Positions 60,287 to 64,000 of a stretch of DNA of 64,000 bases are shown here, in pieces. This DNA comes from Brevibacterium yomogidense (GTDB lineage Bacteria; Actinomycetota; Actinomycetes; Actinomycetales; Brevibacteriaceae): positions 648,187-712,186 of the forward strand of contig NZ_JABASY010000001.1 of assembly GCF_016107685.1 (NCBI RefSeq), written 5' to 3'. The translations under genes and the position numbers were made by a program. Numbering within the stretch: position 1 is the first letter of the stretch; each line of letters starts with the position of its first letter. The notes under the pieces are model-generated. The model was not told the DNA's origin. It saw only the letters and a list, made by a program, of their open reading frames with translations, and made no database searches.

Positions 60287-60820
60287 TCAGAAGAGGTGGG
60301 GGATCGAGATGCGCAGTCCGGTCACGAACACGAGGTACAGCGCGATCACCGTGACGACTGCGATGATGATCGACTTCAGCAGCTTCTCCCGGCCCAGCAC
60401 CTTCATCCAGAAGATCATGAGGAGCACGGCCGGGATCTCGAACCCGATGAGGGGCATGAGCTGCACCGCGGCGACGATGCTGATGGCTCCGACTCCCACG
60501 GCGGCCGCGTGACGGCTGATCTTCTCCGCGTCCGTGTAGGTCTTCGCGCGGACTGCGAGAGTGCTGCCGAAGACGATCAGGAGTGCGGAGAGGATCGCGG
60601 GCCATGTGCCGGCCCGTGGTTGTGTGAGGTTCCCGAAGCCCAGTTCGAGGGCCACTGCGAGTGAGCCGACGCCGAGCAGGGCCACTGCGACTCCGCTCAC
60701 CAGGTTGGCGACGGTGCCCGCAGGCTCCGCCTGCAGGTCGGTCGAGCCGGCGGGGCTCTCTTCCTCGTGCACCGGACTGCTCGTCACGGTCTCCTCGTGC
60801 TCGGTCTGCGTGTCGTCCAC
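60287..60820 (-). CDS. Tripartite tricarboxylate transporter small subunit TctB (system 2)
   Basis: 177 residues, four membrane segments after an acidic tail of about 35 residues. Contains the TctB landmark FGNLTQPRAGTWPAILSALLIVFG. GTG start with GGAGGAG six bases ahead, 18 bases after tctC2. Confidence 0.82.
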   Translation of the reverse strand: MDDTQTEHEETVTSSPVHEEESPAGSTDLQAEPAGTVANLVSGVAVALLGVGSLAVALELGFGNLTQPRAGTWPAILSALLIVFGSTLAVRAKTYTDAEKISRHAAAVGVGAISIVAAVQLMPLIGFEIPAVLLMIFWMKVLGREKLLKSIIIAVVTVIALYLVFVTGLRISIPHLF

Positions 60821-60838
60821 GACGTTCTCCTCCGGGTG

Positions 60839-61846
60839 TCAGTTCTGGGCGCCGCCGAGGTCGATGTCGTTCTCCTCGACGAGTGCGGCGTAGCGTTCGG
60901 CGAGGTCGGTCCACTGCTCGCGGACCTCGTCACCGGAGATCTCCGCGGGCGTGAGGAAGTTGTCCTCGTTGAACTGCTTGTAGGAGTCGGTCTGCGTGAT
61001 CTCCTCGACGCCGTCGCGGAGGGACGACAGGACCTCGTCGTCTGCGCCGGCGGGCATCGCCAGTGCACGGTACTGCGAGACGGGGACGTCGTAGCCCTCC
61101 TCCACTGCCGTGGGGACGTCGGGCAGGTAGTCGAGCCGCTCCTCCGAGAACACCACGATCGGTTTGATGGCGCCCGCGTCGATCTGCGGCATCGCTTCGC
61201 CCAGCTGGAGCGTGGCGACCTCGACCTGACCGCCCATCACGGCTGTGAGGGCTGGTGCGCCGCTGTCGAACGGCACCTCGTTGCCGTCGACGTCCGCCTC
61301 CTCCATCAGGAGCAGCTGTGCGAGCTGGCTGGCAGTGCCCACTCCGGTGGTCCCGTAGGAGACCGATTCGTCCGACTCGACCATGTCGTCGACGGTGTCG
61401 ATGTCGCTGTCCGCGTTGGCGACCATGATGTAGTCGTCCTGCGACAGGCCCATGACGATGTCGAGGTCGTCGAGGTCCACCGTCTCCTCTTCGGACGCGG
61501 TGAGTGAGGTGATGGTGATGAGGGAGGCGTTGAGGAGGACCAGGTCGTAGCCGTTGGCTGCGCGTCCGGCCACGTCCTTGGTGGCGATGGCGCCGTTGGC
61601 TCCCGGTTGGTTCTCCACGGTCATGGACACGCCGAACGCGTCCTGGGACCCGTCGGCCACGGCGCGAGCGATGAGGTCGGTGCTGCCGCCGGCCGCCTGT
61701 CCGACGGTCAAGGTGATGTTCTGCGAGGGGAAGTCACCGCCTCCTCCTCCGCCGGTGACGTTTCCGCACGCGGACAGTGCGAGTCCGACCGCGGCGGCGG
61801 TGGAGATGAGCATCAGTGGGCGGCGAGCGCGGGTGTTCCGGAACAT
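60839..61846 (-). CDS. Tripartite tricarboxylate transporter binding lipoprotein TctC (system 2)
   Basis: 335 residues. Signal peptide with lipobox LALSAC, Gly-rich linker, then NITLTVGQAAGGSTDLIARAVADGSQDAFGVSMTVENQPGANGAIATKDVAGRAANGYDLVL (TctC/Bug signature). AAGGAGG five bases before ATG. Only weakly similar to system-1 TctC in the binding loops, so the two systems probably take up different acids. A FadR-type regulator lies 244 bases upstream. Confidence 0.92.
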   Translation of the reverse strand: MFRNTRARRPLMLISTAAAVGLALSACGNVTGGGGGGDFPSQNITLTVGQAAGGSTDLIARAVADGSQDAFGVSMTVENQPGANGAIATKDVAGRAANGYDLVLLNASLITITSLTASEEETVDLDDLDIVMGLSQDDYIMVANADSDIDTVDDMVESDESVSYGTTGVGTASQLAQLLLMEEADVDGNEVPFDSGAPALTAVMGGQVEVATLQLGEAMPQIDAGAIKPIVVFSEERLDYLPDVPTAVEEGYDVPVSQYRALAMPAGADDEVLSSLRDGVEEITQTDSYKQFNEDNFLTPAEISGDEVREQWTDLAERYAALVEENDIDLGGAQN

Positions 61847-62089
61847 GGTGCCTCCTTGCAGGTAACTTCCGAACCGCGGACACAGGGTGAGTGGTGTCAC
61901 GGTTGTGAGATTCCTCCTGAGCTTAATGAGAGGCATCAATACCTGTCCAAGCCATTATGCGTATCGAAGAATGCACGGAAGGCATCAGTAATCGTACGAC
62001 CGATCGCGGAGCGCGAGGCGGGCTCGTGGCTGTCGCTGCCGAGGCGGCAGGCGAAACCGCTCGGTTGACGAGGGGCGGAGGAGTGCGGC

Positions 62090-62779
62090 TCAGGCCCTGT
62101 GTGTCCGTGCCAGGGAGTTGGAGAGGTGGGCGCGCATGCACGCGGCTGCGGCGAGGGGGTCTCCCGCGGCGATCGCGCGGAGCACGCTGGAGTGCTCCGC
62201 CTCGACTTCCGCAATGTGGTCCGAGGGGCCGCCCGCCGGGTGTGCCGCCAGACGGTGCGCAGGCATGACGATCATCGACGGTCCGAGCTCTGCCAGGGCG
62301 TGCGCGATGTGTGCGTTGCCGCTCGCCGCGGCCACCGCTCTGTGGAAGGCGAAGTCCGCCTCCAGTGCGGCGGCGGGGACGTGGGCCGCCGCCGTGAAAT
62401 CGGTGAGCGCCTGCCGCATGTCGTCCAGCGCGGAAGAGGAGCACCGTGCCGCCGCGAGGGCGGCCGCCTCGGACTCCAGCGCGATGCGGAACTCCAGGAG
62501 CTGCGTCCGCTGCTCTGCCGTGTCCGTGGGGAACGCGGGTCGCTGTGCGTCCGCGTGGTGGCCCGGGGGCGTGAGGGCGAAGCTGCCGCTGCCGCGCTGC
62601 GTGCGCACGAGTCCTTCCGCCCGCAGTCGTCCGATCGCTTCCCGCACCACGGTGCGGCTCACCCCGAACCGTTCGATGAGCATGCCCTCGCTGGGCAGTC
62701 GGTCACCGGGCCGGAGCGTGCCGGACGCGATCTCCGCGCGCAGTGCCGACGCGACCTGTGTGGTGAGGCTGGTGGACAT
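62090..62779 (-). CDS. FadR-type GntR transcriptional regulator
   Basis: 229 residues. Winged helix (LTTQVASALRAEIASGTLRPGDRLPSEGMLIERFGVSRTVVREAIGRLRAEGLVRTQRGSGSFAL) and FCD domain (LLEFRIALESEAAALAAARCS, DFAFHRAVAAASGNAHIAHALAELG, EHSSVLRAIAAGDPLAAAACMRAHLSNS). It is upstream of, and in the same direction as, the tctCBA-2 operon, its probable target; the sugar-acid ligand would be the transported compound or a metabolite. Confidence 0.9.
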   Translation of the reverse strand: MSTSLTTQVASALRAEIASGTLRPGDRLPSEGMLIERFGVSRTVVREAIGRLRAEGLVRTQRGSGSFALTPPGHHADAQRPAFPTDTAEQRTQLLEFRIALESEAAALAAARCSSSALDDMRQALTDFTAAAHVPAAALEADFAFHRAVAAASGNAHIAHALAELGPSMIVMPAHRLAAHPAGGPSDHIAEVEAEHSSVLRAIAAGDPLAAAACMRAHLSNSLARTHRA

Positions 62780-62811
62780 GGCTCTGATTGTGACAGGCGG
62801 GGCGGCCCGCG

Positions 62812-63813
62812 TCAGGCGCTCTCACGGCGGACGAGCTCTCCCGCGACCGATTCGACCCGTGGTTCGTCGTCCGCGAGCACGATCCGCGCAGCGGCGGCAC
62901 CCACGTCCTCCAACGGGAAGCGGATCGTCGTGAGGCCGGGGGCGAAGTCCCTGAGGTTCGGGATGTCGTCGAACCCCGCCACGCGCAGATCGTCCGGCAC
63001 GCGCAGTCCTGCGTGCCGGAGCGCAGCGATCGCGCCCAGTGCCATGACGTCGTTCGCCGCGACGAGAGTCGTTCCCGCGAGGTCTTCCGCTGAGGTCCGG
63101 GACAGCAGGTCGCGGACCGATTCATAGCCGCCTTCGCTGGTGAAGGCGTGCTCCATCTCGAGTTCCGGCTCGAGGCCCGCTTCCGCGAGGGCGCTGCGGA
63201 AGCCCGCACGGCGTTCGAGGGACGTCACGAGGTCGTCGGGTCCACCCAGGAACGCGAAGCGTGTCTGTCCGTCCTCGACGAGTGCGCGGACCAGCTGATG
63301 GCCTGCACCGCGGTTGTCGATCGTGACGGCCCGCGCTCCGTCCAGCCAGTCCTGGCCGATCGTGACGACCCGACCGCCGTTGCGCTGGTAGCGCTCGAGC
63401 TCCGACAGGAGGCGCGGGTCGATCTCCGTGCGTCGTGATCCCGCCATGATGATGGCGGCCGTCCGGTGGGACGCGAACGCGCTCACTGCGTCCAGCTGAT
63501 CTCCGCCGTTCGTGGCCGCGAGGAGGAGCTGGTGCCGGTCCTCCCGTGCCCGGTGCTGCACGCCCTTCGCGATGGAGGAGAAGTACGGGTCGGAGATGTC
63601 GTGGACCACCAGGCCGATGAGACCCGTGGTGGACCGCGCGAGGGCCTGCGCCTGCGCGTTCGCGACATAGCCCAACGTTTCGGCGGCCTCGCGGACTCTC
63701 TCCGCGATCGCCGGGGCGGGCTTCCGTGCGGAGTCGTTGAGGACCCTCGACGCGGTGGCGAGGGAGACCCCCGCCGCCGCAGCCACCTGTGACAGCGTCA
63801 CCGCTCTGGACAT
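62812..63813 (-). CDS. LacI-family transcriptional repressor
   Basis: 333 residues. LacI HTH and hinge (VTLSQVAAAAGVSLATASRVLNDSARKPAPAIAERVREAAETLGYVANAQAQALA) then a periplasmic-binding-protein-like effector domain (GLIGLVVHDISDPYFSSIAKGVQHRARE, AIIMAGSRR, VVTIGQDW, TLVAANDVMALGAIAALRHAGLRVPDDLRVAGFDDIPN). Start 63813 with GGAGG seven bases ahead. Divergent from a Gfo/Idh/MocA-type gene; two operators in the shared region fit it. Confidence 0.93.
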   Translation of the reverse strand: MSRAVTLSQVAAAAGVSLATASRVLNDSARKPAPAIAERVREAAETLGYVANAQAQALARSTTGLIGLVVHDISDPYFSSIAKGVQHRAREDRHQLLLAATNGGDQLDAVSAFASHRTAAIIMAGSRRTEIDPRLLSELERYQRNGGRVVTIGQDWLDGARAVTIDNRGAGHQLVRALVEDGQTRFAFLGGPDDLVTSLERRAGFRSALAEAGLEPELEMEHAFTSEGGYESVRDLLSRTSAEDLAGTTLVAANDVMALGAIAALRHAGLRVPDDLRVAGFDDIPNLRDFAPGLTTIRFPLEDVGAAAARIVLADDEPRVESVAGELVRRESA

Positions 63814-63856
63814 GACGACACCTCCGTTCTGCACATTCTGGACCCATTCGAGCACT

Positions 63857-63874
63857 TTGGAAAACGCTTGCCGG
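63857..63874. promoter_or_regulatory. LacI operator, imperfect copy
   Basis: TTGGAAAACGCTTGCCGG resembles the perfect palindrome at 63908-63925 (first seven bases identical, centre CGCTT shared). The two centres are 51 bases apart, a spacing compatible with looping or with separate control of the two divergent genes. Confidence 0.6.
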
Positions 63875-63880
63875 TATCCC

Positions 63881-63925
63881 TTGACACCCCGAGTGCACGG
63901 ACTTAGATTGGAAAGCGCTTTCCAA
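63881..63925 (+). promoter_or_regulatory. Canonical promoter overlapped by perfect LacI palindrome
   Basis: TTGACA (63881-63886), exactly 17 bases, TAGATT (63904-63909). The 18-bp perfect palindrome TTGGAAAGCGCTTTCCAA (63908-63925) starts in the -10 box and covers the transcription start. This is a textbook arrangement for repression, and the sequence is of the CcpA/LacI GCGC-centre type. Confidence 0.8.
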
Positions 63926-63956
63926 CTTACATGACTCACACGATGGAGTGGATCAG

Positions 63957-64000
63957 ATGGCTGACACACGGGTGCTCCGCATCGCAATGAATGGGATCAC
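63957..64000 (+). CDS. Gfo/Idh/MocA-type oxidoreductase, 3' end outside window
   Basis: Only the first 14 codons and part of the next are in the window: ATG with GGAG eight bases ahead, then a reading RVLRIAMNGIT. That start recalls a group of Gfo/Idh/MocA sugar dehydrogenases beginning LRIAMNG(V/I)TGRMG. Controlled by the LacI-operated promoter upstream. Identity rests on a very short sequence. Confidence 0.5.
   Translation, partial: MADTRVLRIAMNGI

Overview
The window is about 68% GC, has strong G/C preference at third codon positions, uses many GTG starts and has many 4-base ATGA/GTGA stop-start overlaps. Together with a DtxR/MntR-type regulator, a PGRP-type amidase with the actinobacterial layout, a DUF2599-type exported protein and an RRH-type cysteine leader peptide, this points to a high-GC actinobacterium (Actinomycetota, perhaps Micrococcales). 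I cannot name the genus. No rRNA, tRNA, CRISPR array, transposase or integrase was seen. The window is an accessory, catabolism-rich chromosomal stretch dominated by transporters and one-component regulators.

1-8.6 kb: a DUF2599-like exported protein (cut at the window edge), Ohr peroxidase, and a minus-strand oligopeptide-type ABC operon (SBP, two permeases, fused double ATPase). The operon is preceded by a 25-codon upstream ORF ending in Cys that looks like a cysteine-responsive leader peptide. 8.8-16.5 kb: a Mn/Zn-type ABC transporter, a secreted PGRP amidase, an MntR-like regulator and two tandem VOC proteins. 16.6-19.2 kb: an ABM monooxygenase, a methyltransferase-ArsR fusion, and urease gamma and beta genes with no ureC; the ureB frame runs without a stop into the methyltransferase.

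19.5-25.2 kb: an IclR regulator, a gluconate-dehydrogenase-subunit-3-like protein plus GMC oxidoreductase, a PucR regulator and an unknown gene. 25.3-34.4 kb: a putrescine module. An outward-facing pair of operons encodes PotADBC-type uptake plus a PuuB-like oxidase on one side, and an Lrp regulator, class III aminotransferase and aldehyde dehydrogenase on the other. 34.8-40.8 kb: a sugar-acid or polyol module (split transketolase, GntP permease, 3-hydroxyacid dehydrogenase, FadR-type regulator with two good operators, SDR).

40.8-41.7 kb is a gene-poor, lower-GC stretch bounded by two near-identical 37-bp elements. 41.7-49.7 kb is a six-gene overlapping operon: peptide-type ABC transporter, a gamma-glutamyltransferase without signal peptide, and a GntR regulator, suggesting import and cytosolic hydrolysis of gamma-glutamyl compounds. 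50.7-62.8 kb looks like sugar-acid catabolism: an IlvD/Edd-type dehydratase, an HpcH/HpaI aldolase, two complete tripartite tricarboxylate (TctCBA) transporters, two LysR regulators and a FadR-type regulator. The window ends in a LacI repressor facing a Gfo/Idh/MocA-type gene (cut by the window end), with a canonical promoter overlapped by an 18-bp palindromic operator.
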